DNA from: Kribbella solani
GTDB lineage: Bacteria; Actinomycetota; Actinomycetes; Propionibacteriales; Kribbellaceae
Assembly (NCBI RefSeq): GCF_014205295.1
Contig: NZ_JACHNF010000001.1
Span: 6,572,001-6,636,000 of the forward strand
DNA: 64,000 nt
Direction of reading: 5' to 3'
Both the position numbers and the translations under genes were made by a program. Every line of letters begins with the position of its first letter. The stretch's first letter is position 1. This document shows positions 17,585 through 24,764 of the stretch, in pieces. The notes under the pieces were generated by a model that searched no databases, was not told where the DNA came from, and worked only from the letters and a program-made list of their open reading frames with translations.

Positions 17585-18548
17585 GCGTGGCCAGGGCTGC
17601 CAGGCCGGTGCTGAGGATGCCTTTGGTGACATCGAGCGCGTACGCCTCGTCAGGCCCCGTGATGGCTTGATGCGACCAGCCAATGACGTCTTCGTACGCA
17701 CGAACGTGCCGGTAGTAGCGAACCGCGTCTTCATCCAGCTCATGCTGCCCGTACCCAGCCAGAAAGGCGCCCTGCTCAGCAGCCGTAGCCGGACCGACAG
17801 CCCCCATCCCCCCGAGCATGAACATCAAATCCTGCTCCCGCGGTGCCAAAATCACGTCATCCCAATCAATCAGATGCAGTTCCTGCCCGCCCGCGCCCCG
17901 CGCATCGCTCCGTCCGACCAGGACGTTGCCGAGGTGGGGGTCGCCGTGGCACACCACCCGCGGGCCGTACGGCTCCCGCGGACGGTTCCTGCACAGATCG
18001 GCAATCACCTTGTCGTACTCCGCCCAAACCCCCGCCAGCTCCTCCTGAACATCCCCCTCCGGCGCCTCCAGCCGCGTACGCACCTCCCGCTCCACCGCCG
18101 GCATCCGCGCATCAATGTGACTCTGCTTCGGCAACGCCTCACGAAGCCGATCCGGCAACTCAGCATCATGCACCCGCCGAAGCAGCCGCCCGTACGCCCC
18201 CCACTGCTCACCCGACAGCCCGCTGTCAGCCGCCCGTACCCCGTCGATCCACGGCACCACCGTCAACCGCTTCTTCGCGTGAACACTCCACAGCCCGCCA
18301 TCAACCGTACGAACCATCTCCGGCACGCCCGGCACCCCACAATCAGCCAAGTACGCCGCCACCTGATGCCCGGTGTTGGTCCCCGCCCCACTCCACTTCA
18401 CCGCATACGCATTGGCACCCGTAACCACCTTCCAAACCCGCGCCGCCACATCCGCCCCGTACCCAACAGACGTGACCTCCACCACATCCAACCCAAAATC
18501 CCCCAACAGCCACTTCCGCAACAACGTCTCACCCACACCCCCCAGCAT
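17580..18548 (-). CDS. Aminoglycoside phosphotransferase (APH) family kinase
   Basis: A 322-residue kinase-fold protein from ATG 18548; a TTG seven codons further up is possible. The catalytic loop is VVCHGDPHLGNVLV near residue 215, and the metal-binding IDWDD lies about 25 residues later. N-terminal lobe features such as AVKWSGAG (ATP-binding Lys) are present. The family phosphorylates aminoglycosides, choline, homoserine or other small alcohols; this member is not a recognised resistance allele. The stop codon falls within an 11-bp tandem repeat. Its 5' side faces the attL end of the integrated element. Confidence 0.85.
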   Translation of the reverse strand: MLGGVGETLLRKWLLGDFGLDVVEVTSVGYGADVAARVWKVVTGANAYAVKWSGAGTNTGHQVAAYLADCGVPGVPEMVRTVDGGLWSVHAKKRLTVVPWIDGVRAADSGLSGEQWGAYGRLLRRVHDAELPDRLREALPKQSHIDARMPAVEREVRTRLEAPEGDVQEELAGVWAEYDKVIADLCRNRPREPYGPRVVCHGDPHLGNVLVGRSDARGAGGQELHLIDWDDVILAPREQDLMFMLGGMGAVGPATAAEQGAFLAGYGQHELDEDAVRYYRHVRAYEDVIGWSHQAITGPDEAYALDVTKGILSTGLAALATR

Positions 18549-18707
18549 GCCGCCCCACCAACACCCCAAGCGACCCGATTACCACCCCACCCGCCTGGCA
18601 CCACACTCCAGCTCTACGCCCGTGACGGCCAGGCACAGACCGCGTGACCGGCGTTCGGCCGGGTCATGGCCGGACACCCCCAGACACCGAACTCCAGAAA
18701 CGACAAT

Positions 18708-18741
18708 GGCCCCCGACTCGCGTTTCCGCAGGTCAGGGGCC
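18708..18741. terminator. Hairpin outside attL, probable original tRNA-Tyr terminator
   Basis: A 15-base stem with a TTTC loop begins GGCCCCCGA and ends CAGGTCAGGGGCC, with three imperfect pairs. Before integration this lay directly downstream of tRNA-Tyr on the minus strand. It is closely similar to the hairpin at 31870-31903. Confidence 0.6.
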
Positions 18742-18754
18742 ACTTGTCGCACGT

Positions 18755-18806
18755 GTGGCGGGTGCAGGGTTCGAACCTGCGTAGGCATAAGCCGACAGAT
18801 TTACAG
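18755..18806. repeat. attL core: 52-bp direct repeat, tRNA-Tyr 3' fragment
   Basis: Identical over 52 bases to 31927-31978. It reproduces the 3' part of tRNA-Tyr from the anticodon loop (CTGTAA on the minus strand) to the acceptor end. Beyond 18806 the tRNA sequence stops, so this copy is a non-functional remnant that marks the left element boundary. Confidence 0.95.
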
Positions 18807-18912
18807 CCGAGATGCACTCTCGCCCCTGACCTGCGAAAACGTCACCACAGGCCGACGGTTTGGGAGATATTTAGGATCAGCCATTCACAGCCGCTGCTGG
18901 ACAACGAATGTG

Positions 18913-19305
18913 TCAGGCCGTTCCCGCCTGCTGCGCGATCACGCTCGCGATGTTGGGCGGGCGGTACAAGTCGCTTTTCTGCACTTTCCCGTCCCGCTCG
19001 ATGGGTCTGCCGTTGGCATCGAGCTTGGTCATGTTCGCCTTGTGGATCTCGGCGAGGACGGCGTCAAGGTCGATGCCGTAGCTGATCGCTGTTCCGTATG
19101 CCGCGTAGACCACGTCTGCCAGCTCGTGGGCGATTTCAACGAGGTTGCCGCCTTGGGCGGCTTCGGCAACCTCGCGTACCTCCTCATCGAGAATCCGTTG
19201 GCGGGCGGCGGCCAGTCCGGCCGGCAGTGGCGTGGGCCGGTCGGGGTGCCTTAGCTCGAATGCCTCGTGAAACTCACGGACGAGCCGCGCCGGGGATTCA
19301 GCCAC
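18913..19305 (-). CDS. MazG/HisE-like nucleotide pyrophosphohydrolase
   Basis: A 130-residue protein of the all-alpha NTP pyrophosphohydrolase superfamily. The metal-binding signature is present as EEVREVAEA (41-49) and ELADVVYA (61-68), with a downstream KLD/GRP loop. Such enzymes hydrolyse (d)NTPs or related pyrophosphates to monophosphates. The GTG start at 19305 overlaps the upstream Nudix gene by eight bases, so two nucleotide-hydrolysing proteins are made together at the left end of the element. Role in the element is unknown; alarmone or damaged-nucleotide removal are guesses. Confidence 0.82.
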   Translation of the reverse strand: MAESPARLVREFHEAFELRHPDRPTPLPAGLAAARQRILDEEVREVAEAAQGGNLVEIAHELADVVYAAYGTAISYGIDLDAVLAEIHKANMTKLDANGRPIERDGKVQKSDLYRPPNIASVIAQQAGTA

Positions 19306-19870
19306 GAGTGCTGTCGACCGGCGCCGCGCCCGCCGCCTTGTTGTCAGGGACTCGCCCGAACTCCGCGTAGATCGGAGCCCCTTGCCGCAGCGCCTCCTGC
19401 GCGCACGCGATGCGGCGGACCATCGACGGCCGCATACGGTCGCTGGCCTGATCGAGCGTCATGAACTGGAACCGTCGAGCCTCGGTGTCATCCAAGGTGA
19501 TCTGCGCAATCTGCTCATCGGTCAGAACGCCGCCGTCGAAGATGAACATGACGCCGTCGTGCCAGACGCCGGTAGCGGGTATCCAGTCGATGACGAGGGC
19601 TGGGCCGATCTCGATATCGATGCCGATTTCCTCGCGCGCTTCGCGGCGGGCTGCGTCGAGCGGCGACTCATCGAATTCAGCGACCCCGCCGGGGATCTCA
19701 AGCGTCGGCTTGTAGACCGCTTCAAGGAAGAGGATCAGTCCTTCGCTGTTGCGTACGAGAGCGCCCCCCGCTGTCGTCTTCTTCGGCAGTCGTCCTGCGA
19801 TGCCGATGTTGAATTCCTTCTCCGGTTCGCCTTCGGCTGCTAGGTCAGCCTCGCGGCTTGGGTGGATCAT
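19298..19870 (-). CDS. Nudix hydrolase
   Basis: A 190-residue protein with a complete Nudix box at about 61-83: GGVAEFDESPLDAAR, then REAREEIG, matching Gx5Ex7REUxEExGU. Flanking strands fit the alpha/beta/alpha Nudix fold. The reaction is hydrolysis of a nucleoside diphosphate linked to another group. In pSAM2 the transfer-immunity factor Pif carries a Nudix motif, so a role in element exclusion or signalling is possible but unproven. ATG 19870 overlaps the upstream regulator stop by four bases. Confidence 0.88.
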   Translation of the reverse strand: MIHPSREADLAAEGEPEKEFNIGIAGRLPKKTTAGGALVRNSEGLILFLEAVYKPTLEIPGGVAEFDESPLDAARREAREEIGIDIEIGPALVIDWIPATGVWHDGVMFIFDGGVLTDEQIAQITLDDTEARRFQFMTLDQASDRMRPSMVRRIACAQEALRQGAPIYAEFGRVPDNKAAGAAPVDSTRG

Positions 19871-21231
19871 TTGGTTACACCTTCTGGATTTAGACCGCTC
19901 TGGTCGAAGAAGCTTCGGACAACATGAGTCGTCTTGAACGGTTCCAGCTTTGCGGCCAGCCGCTCAAGATGTCGTTGTGCACGATTTGAATCAACGTTGT
20001 CGCTCAAGGAGATTATCTCCGTGCCGTAATGGCATGCGAGTTCCAACTCGCCTTCTCGGGTTGCCGCTATTCCGAGTTCTGCCGCGCTGTAGATTCTGCG
20101 CCTCGGCCGGTCTCCCGATCCCTCCCAAACCTGAGTGAGATGCCGCCTCGCTTCCTTCGTGTTGCCCAGGTCGTTCCAGCAAGTCCCCGCGTGGCTTGCA
20201 AACATGATTTCATCCCACTGCGGTTCCCACGTACGAGGCTCCGCTGACTGGATCTGCTCGTAAGACTGCTCCGCCGTACGGAGCGCGGCGGTTGCTTCAC
20301 CGACTGCTCCGAGGCGTGCGTGTGATCGGGCGAGCAACAGGTCAGCCTCTACCAGGACCTGCGGACTGCCTGCCGACTCGGCAACATTGCGGGCCGCCTT
20401 GGCCACTCGCAGAGCTGCACCTGCTTGCCCGACGTGAAGTGCTTGGTGGGTGATGCTCGTCATCAGGTACGCCGACAACGCGTGGTCGCCTACCTCGCGC
20501 GCAAGCCGCAGCGCTTGCGTGAAGTACGCCTGGCCTGCACCGTGCTGTCCGGCGTCGTAGTACATCCAGCCGACGATCTCGCACAGCTCAGCCACTGCGG
20601 AGAAGAGATCCGATCGGGTGTCCGCTTGGATCTCCCTTTGGAGCATTGGCAATGCAACGTCGTGCAGGTACCGACGGGCGGTTGCTCGACACTCCGCACC
20701 ACCTGCCCGTCGCTCGATCGTGTCTATCGCTGAGATCATCGTTCGCACCAGCTCAACGTCCGAGCTGCTGACGCGGCTGCCGTCTGCACTCACAATCGCC
20801 TGCCCTACAGCAGATGTCAGCCAGTCGAGCACAGTCGCTGCTAGATCTTCGGGACGGTACGCGACCTGTCCGGCGGATGGCTCGGCGAGGTTCTGCAGGA
20901 TGGTTACTGCTACTTGCAGCCCGGACGGGTAGGCAGTCCGAGAGTGCGTCGCGTCGGCCGAAGAACCAACAGCAGAAGGCGCGGGGCGCATCTCCCGGAA
21001 TCGGTCGGCCACAGCCTCGGGAGCATCTCTGAGGGTGCGGGTCAGTTCCGTCTGCATGTCTTGCCTGAGTGGCTTGGCCTGCGGCCGGTTCCGCCAGTTG
21101 TAGAGGGTGCGCGGCGCGATCCTCAAGACATCCTGCGCGAATGCCTCATCGGTCATCGCCGGGAAGACCACCTGGAAGGCGTCTTGCAGAGCTCGGACAG
21201 CCGCAGGAGTCCATACGTAAGGGCGATCCAT
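19867..21231 (-). CDS. Helix-turn-helix regulator with TPR-type C-terminal domain
   Basis: A 454-residue protein. Residues about 15-50 form a short helix-turn-helix (FAQDVLRIAPRTLYNWRNRP). Residues about 180-430 are an all-helical TPR-like array with repeated A-x-x-Y-F-x-x-A-L-R-L-A and A-x-A-A-L-R-T-A-E units. This is the build of actinomycete regulators that sense peptides or bind effectors through TPRs. It is first in a coupled minus-strand set with the Nudix and MazG-like genes. Likely a regulator of the element's own functions; ligand unknown. Confidence 0.8.
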   Translation of the reverse strand: MDRPYVWTPAAVRALQDAFQVVFPAMTDEAFAQDVLRIAPRTLYNWRNRPQAKPLRQDMQTELTRTLRDAPEAVADRFREMRPAPSAVGSSADATHSRTAYPSGLQVAVTILQNLAEPSAGQVAYRPEDLAATVLDWLTSAVGQAIVSADGSRVSSSDVELVRTMISAIDTIERRAGGAECRATARRYLHDVALPMLQREIQADTRSDLFSAVAELCEIVGWMYYDAGQHGAGQAYFTQALRLAREVGDHALSAYLMTSITHQALHVGQAGAALRVAKAARNVAESAGSPQVLVEADLLLARSHARLGAVGEATAALRTAEQSYEQIQSAEPRTWEPQWDEIMFASHAGTCWNDLGNTKEARRHLTQVWEGSGDRPRRRIYSAAELGIAATREGELELACHYGTEIISLSDNVDSNRAQRHLERLAAKLEPFKTTHVVRSFFDQSGLNPEGVTK

Positions 21232-21331
21232 CAGCCCGCCAAAGGCACGCAGGCGGGCAACGTCGAACGGCCGGCAGTGGCCGGGACCTCAGCCCCAATG
21301 CGCATCGCAGCTATCCCCCGGCGGCGGGTCG

Positions 21332-21640
21332 TCACTGAGGTCCGGTGAGATCCAACGCCTGGAACACGTCTTCGGGTGCGCCCTGGAGCAGTTCGCGGAA
21401 GCTGATCTTCAAGGCCGCGCAGAGTGCCACGGCGTCTGCAACTGTGATTCGACGCTTACCGGCTTCCAGATTGCTGACCGTCACGCGCTGCCAGCCCATC
21501 TCGTCGGCAAGATCTTCCTGGCGTTGCCGGGCGCGTGCTCGCGCCGCGCGCACGTTGCCCGCAATCAGCGCGTCCAGTTCGGCCGGGGTCACGTGTCGAT
21601 CCTGCCCGCATCTAGCAGGACACGTCATGCATAAAGACAT
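21332..21640 (-). CDS. XRE-family transcriptional regulator
   Basis: A 102-residue protein whose residues about 25-85 form a classic Cro/C1 helix-turn-helix: NVRAARARARQRQEDLADEMGWQRVTVSNLEAGKRR, then ITVADAVALCAAL. ATG 21640 lies inside a 7-base dyad (CGTCATG/CATGACG), suggesting autorepression at the start codon. An internal GTG at 21592 would give a shorter protein beginning just before the helix-turn-helix. It diverges from two small hypothetical genes. Confidence 0.88.
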   Translation of the reverse strand: MSLCMTCPARCGQDRHVTPAELDALIAGNVRAARARARQRQEDLADEMGWQRVTVSNLEAGKRRITVADAVALCAALKISFRELLQGAPEDVFQALDLTGPQ

Positions 21641-21693
21641 GACGTGACGTAACTCAAGTTACACACATTTCATGCTCAATTACATGATGTCAT
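21623..21693. promoter_or_regulatory. Dyad-rich divergent control region
   Basis: An unusually AT-rich gap between the XRE gene and the gene at 21707. It contains CGTCATG/CATGACG (21623-21644), a perfect GTAACT-CA-AGTTAC dyad (21649-21662) and ATGA-TG-TCAT (21684-21693). These are good candidate sites for the XRE regulator. Confidence 0.55.
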
Positions 21694-21706
21694 CTATTCT
21701 TACATC

Positions 21707-22003
21707 ATGACGCTAAATTCATCAGAAAGTAGCTACGGCCAATCCGACAGTCATCAGGACGGTGGAAGCCTCGGCGGGCCGAGCGGCGGACCGGCGGCCC
21801 ACGGGGACGAGTGTGAGTCGTGCTCGGTGCAACGCAATATCCGGGAGATCCTTGGATCGGCGCGGTCGGCAGGTGAGAAGCTCCGATTGGTCGGACTCGC
21901 ACTCGACCCACCTTCCCCAGTCCAGACCCCGCTGAGGAGTGATCGCGGCTGGCCAGTCCTGCGAGCGGCAGCACGTCCGACCGACGGTCTGAATGGCCCC
22001 TGA
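21707..22003 (+). CDS. Small hypothetical protein
   Basis: A 98-residue protein of unknown function starting at ATG 21707. The first 35 residues are Ser/Gly/Gln-rich and probably disordered. The middle has a CESC pair and an amphipathic helix (REILGSARSAGEKLRLVGLAL) similar in style to small helper proteins of actinomycete regulators. No clear ribosome-binding site precedes it, so a leaderless transcript is possible. Its stop shares bases with the next start (TGATG). Confidence 0.55.
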   Translation: MTLNSSESSYGQSDSHQDGGSLGGPSGGPAAHGDECESCSVQRNIREILGSARSAGEKLRLVGLALDPPSPVQTPLRSDRGWPVLRAAARPTDGLNGP

Positions 22004-22365
22004 TGTGCATCCACGCAACCGAGGACCTGATGGACTGGCAGTACGGGGTGACTCACTGGCTTGCCCTGCGCGACGAACCTCGCCTTGCCGACGAGCCCCC
22101 GGAGGGCGACGGCTGGATTCTGAACGACGACATCGGCGACAACGGCCATGTCGTGAAAGTGCCTGCCTGGTCAGATGGATCGATTGTCTGTCATCGCACG
22201 CTTTGGCGGCGCCACAAGCTTGGTCATCGCCATTGGCTCCGAGGGGCGTACGTCGACGTGAATCGCCGTCCATGGTTCAACGGCAGTGACATTCCGGAGC
22301 GAATCCTCCGAGAGTCGGAACGGCGGGCAGCGGAGGGCGTGTCACGACCCTCCGGGTCGCCGTGA
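22003..22365 (+). CDS. Small hypothetical protein, Trp/His-rich
   Basis: A 120-residue protein with no recognised family. ATG 22003 overlaps the preceding stop as TGATG; ATG 22030 (MDWQYG) is an alternative. It is rich in Trp, His, Arg and Asp (for example HRTLWRRHKLGHRHWLRGAY), with no signal or membrane segment. The gene is followed within 30 bases by a perfect 19-base hairpin that should end its transcript. Confidence 0.5.
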   Translation: MCIHATEDLMDWQYGVTHWLALRDEPRLADEPPEGDGWILNDDIGDNGHVVKVPAWSDGSIVCHRTLWRRHKLGHRHWLRGAYVDVNRRPWFNGSDIPERILRESERRAAEGVSRPSGSP

Positions 22366-22392
22366 CTAATCCGGCAGCCGCGCCACCACTCA

Positions 22393-22440
22393 TGCAGCGC
22401 TGATACCTGCGCCAACAAGGCCGCAGGTATCAGCGCTGCA
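22393..22440. terminator. Perfect 19-bp inverted repeat with 10-base loop
   Basis: TGCAGCGCTGATACCTGCG (22393-22411) pairs exactly with 22422-22440. The T-run after it is weak (GCATTTA). It separates the small-gene pair from the convergent GntR gene, so a bidirectional terminator is likely. A single-strand replication origin is an alternative in a mobile element. A second 7-base dyad follows at 22453-22467. Confidence 0.7.
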
Positions 22441-22556
22441 GCATTTAGCGCCCCTTCGCAGCGAAGGCTCGCGGCGGACGGGGGATCGGGCTCTAGCCCA
22501 ACTTGCGGAATGTGCAGACGACTTGCAGACGATCGTGACGAGTTGCAGGTGGCTGT

Positions 22557-22943
22557 TCATGGTCCGGGCGGCTGATCGCCAGTTGACTTGTCTGCATGAG
22601 CTTCCAGGGATTCCACTCGCTCCGCGAGGTCCTCAACCATCCTGCGCAACTCGGTGAGCTGCGCGCCTTCGCTGGTCTCGCCCGGGCCTGCCTCGGCGGC
22701 CGGCACCGTCGCCTGCTTGCTTACAAAGGTGCCTCGTCCGCGCGACGACATGACCAATCCCTCTCGCTGCAACTCACGGATCGCGGCATGGATCGTCATC
22801 TCGGCTACGGCGTATTCGGCCGTCAGGGCGCGAAGCGCGGGCAGCTTCGTACCAGGAGCGAACTCGCCCGTGTGGATTCTGCGGCGGATGTCATCCGCCA
22901 ATTGCGCATGCAGCGGCTGAGCGCTGTCTCGATCGATCGCCAC
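22557..22943 (-). CDS. GntR-family regulator (KorSA-like position)
   Basis: A 128-residue protein. The GTG at 22943 gives a complete winged helix at 1-75 (PLHAQLADDIRRRIHTGEFAPGTKLPALRALTAEYAVAEMTIHAAIRELQREGLV, SSRGRGTFV), then a 45-residue helical tail of coiled-coil character and no ligand domain. pSAM2-type elements use a GntR protein, KorSA, to repress transfer genes. Here it is divergent from the transfer operon and separated by repeated CTAGGGCACG boxes, which fits that role. Open frame upstream of 22943 lies in the operator region and is probably not translated. Confidence 0.82.
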   Translation of the reverse strand: MAIDRDSAQPLHAQLADDIRRRIHTGEFAPGTKLPALRALTAEYAVAEMTIHAAIRELQREGLVMSSRGRGTFVSKQATVPAAEAGPGETSEGAQLTELRRMVEDLAERVESLEAHADKSTGDQPPGP

Positions 22944-22962
22944 CTGTCCACGGTACCTGAAA

Positions 22963-23018
22963 GCACTAGGGCACGGTCGTGTATTGACAAGATGCAAAAC
23001 CCTAGGGCACGCTAGTGC
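22963..23018. promoter_or_regulatory. Candidate GntR operators and transfer-operon promoter
   Basis: CTAGGGCACG occurs at 22966-22975 and again at 23002-23011, 36 bases apart. GCACTAG (22963) and CTAGTGC (23012) add an outer dyad. A TTGACA -35-like box (22984-22989) sits between the copies, so a bound repressor would cover the promoter. No clear -10 box was found. Confidence 0.55.
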
Positions 23019-23099
23019 AATCGAAGCGACGCCCCGGCGGGTGCAACCGCCGAGGCGTCCGGGTCGCACCAATCCATTCGCGTAGAGGAGCACAACCCA

Positions 23100-23348
23100 A
23101 TGAGCATCATCCACCTGTCTGCCGTCACTGGCGAGGAACCGACCGCTGCCGATCTGGCTGCGATTGAGCGGGAGTGGCCGTTGATCGCGGCCGAGCTGGA
23201 CTTGTTGGACGCCGAGATCGCGGCCATCAACGCCGGGCCGCACGCGTCGGAGCTTGAAACCCGCCGCGTTCGGCGGGCCAAGCGTCACGTACTGGAGATC
23301 GGCCGGGAGCTGGCCGACCGCGAGCCGGGATCGGAGGTTGTGGCATGA
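23100..23348 (+). CDS. Small protein, DUF6284-like
   Basis: An 82-residue, highly helical and charged protein. ATG 23100 follows a GAGGAG ribosome-binding site. The pattern E-x-x-P-T-A-A-D-L-A-A-I-E-R-E-W-P-L-I-A-A-E, then L-D-x-E-I, then R-R-V-R-R-A matches, as I recall it, the DUF6284 family found at the head of transfer operons in Streptomyces-type elements. Function unknown. It is the first gene of the rightward operon and overlaps the next gene by four bases. Confidence 0.65.
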   Translation: MSIIHLSAVTGEEPTAADLAAIEREWPLIAAELDLLDAEIAAINAGPHASELETRRVRRAKRHVLEIGRELADREPGSEVVA

Positions 23349-23827
23349 CCGCCGCGTTCGCCGCATACCTGGCGGCTCTCCTGGCTGCTCACACGGTGGG
23401 CGACCACTGGATTCAGACCCACACCCAGGCCCTGTGCAAGGGCAAGCCCGGCTGGGCCGGTCGGCTGGCCTGCCTTCGCCACGTCGCCACCTACACCGCC
23501 ACCACAGCCCTGCTCGGCCTGCTGGTCTGGCAGGTGCTCGACCTGCACCTGTCCTGGCTCGGCTTCCTGGCCGGTCAGGTTCTGTCGGCAGCGACCCACT
23601 ACCTGGCCGACCGCCGGGTACACCTGGAGCGGTTCGCTCGCTGGCTCGGCAAGGGGGACTTCCTGAAGCTCGGTGTACCTCGGTTGGGCGTCGACGGTGA
23701 CGGCCGGGAGTACGACGACAACCCGTCACTCGGCACCGCCGGGTACGCGTTGGATCAGTCGTTCCACCACTTGTGCTTGTTCTTCGCGGCGCTGGTCACG
23801 GTGCTGCTGTCTGGGGGTGTGCGATGA
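23345..23827 (+). CDS. Membrane protein, DUF3307-like
   Basis: A 160-residue protein with about four hydrophobic segments (N-terminal helix, about 45-65, 70-90 and the C-terminal end). An HTVGDHWIQT motif after the first helix and a later HYLADRR stretch are reminiscent of DUF3307 membrane proteins. ATG 23345 overlaps the previous stop, and the stop overlaps the next ATG. Its place ahead of the transfer gene suggests a spread or mating-pore accessory role, but no function is shown. Confidence 0.6.
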   Translation: MTAAFAAYLAALLAAHTVGDHWIQTHTQALCKGKPGWAGRLACLRHVATYTATTALLGLLVWQVLDLHLSWLGFLAGQVLSAATHYLADRRVHLERFARWLGKGDFLKLGVPRLGVDGDGREYDDNPSLGTAGYALDQSFHHLCLFFAALVTVLLSGGVR

Positions 23828-24762
23828 GTACTCCGTTGCGTGCGTCGTATCCGGTGCCGGTGGAGGACCTGATCCCGGCAGCTCGTGAGCTGGTGTCGGA
23901 GCTGGGCGAGGTCCCGTCGCAGAACCGGCTGATGAAGCATCTGCGGGTCGGTAAGGACAAGGCCAAGGCCGTCCACGCCGCCCTGACCGACGAGCACACC
24001 GAGCGGACCGAGGACCGGTCGGAGACTCGGTTGCACTCGGTGCCGGACCCAGACGAAACCACCGAGACCACCACCGAGACCGCTGTCGGGATCGTCACTC
24101 CGGAACGTGCTCCTGAGCCTGTAGTGGAGGAGACCGTGCAGGTGACGCCACCTACGGACCTGGTTCCGGCCGACGCTCCCGCGCCGGTTGAACTAGGCCC
24201 CGCGGGAGCAGAGTTCGACCGCGCGGAGGGCATCTCTCCGGCGTCCGAGGCGACCCCGGAGACCGGTGCTGAGACCGGTGCTGAGCGCGATGCTGGGTCG
24301 GGGGAGGAGATGCCCCGGCTGCGGTCGTGGCCGGTGTTGTTGCTGGCGTTGCCCGCGTTTGTCGCGGTCTGGTCCGGGTGGGTTGGTCTCGGTGAGCTGA
24401 CCGGGTTCGGGGTCGTGCATCCGCTGCCGGGGATCGCGGACGGCTTCACGATCAACTCGGCGATCACGCTCCCGATTGGTGTGGAGACGTATGCCGCGTT
24501 TGCGCTGCGGGTGTGGCTGTCCGGCCGGGTCCCGGACACGGCGCGCCGGTTCGCGAAACGGTCCGCTCTGGCGGCGCTCGGGCTGGGTGCGTTGGGGCAG
24601 GTCGCTTACCACCTGCTGGAGGCCGCTGGCGTCACTCGTGCGCCGTGGCTGATCACCACGGTTGTTGCCTGCCTGCCCGTCGCCGTGCTCGGCATGGGCG
24701 CCGCGCTGGCTCACCTGATCCACGCCCGCCCTGCCCGCCCCATCCAGAACGGGGAGAAGTGA
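23824..24762 (+). CDS. Spread-type membrane protein with N-terminal winged helix
   Basis: A 312-residue protein from ATG 23824. Residues about 10-55 look like a small DNA-binding helix bundle (GEVPSQNRLMKHLRVGKDKAKAVHAAL). A long Thr/Glu/Pro-rich linker follows (about 60-160). The C-terminal half has four to five transmembrane helices in a DUF2637-like arrangement. Proteins with this build commonly precede the translocase gene in AICEs and are thought to help intramycelial spread. It ends two bases before the translocase ATG. Confidence 0.65.
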   Translation: MSTPLRASYPVPVEDLIPAARELVSELGEVPSQNRLMKHLRVGKDKAKAVHAALTDEHTERTEDRSETRLHSVPDPDETTETTTETAVGIVTPERAPEPVVEETVQVTPPTDLVPADAPAPVELGPAGAEFDRAEGISPASEATPETGAETGAERDAGSGEEMPRLRSWPVLLLALPAFVAVWSGWVGLGELTGFGVVHPLPGIADGFTINSAITLPIGVETYAAFALRVWLSGRVPDTARRFAKRSALAALGLGALGQVAYHLLEAAGVTRAPWLITTVVACLPVAVLGMGAALAHLIHARPARPIQNGEK

Positions 24763-24764
24763 CC

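Larger units (their letters stand above)
18549..18912. other. Gene-free stretch containing attL and hairpin
   Basis: No convincing gene is seen. From left to right it holds the upstream region of the APH gene, a 34-base terminator-like hairpin (18708-18741), the 52-base attL core (18755-18806), and a copy of an 18-base motif (18824-18841) just inside the element. Apparent short frames here are read-through of the tRNA fragment. Confidence 0.7.

Noticed and set aside
18755-18806. Second tRNA-Tyr at the left element end
   Set aside because: Only the 3' part is present. The acceptor 5' strand, D-arm and half of the anticodon stem are missing beyond 18806, so it is an att-site remnant.
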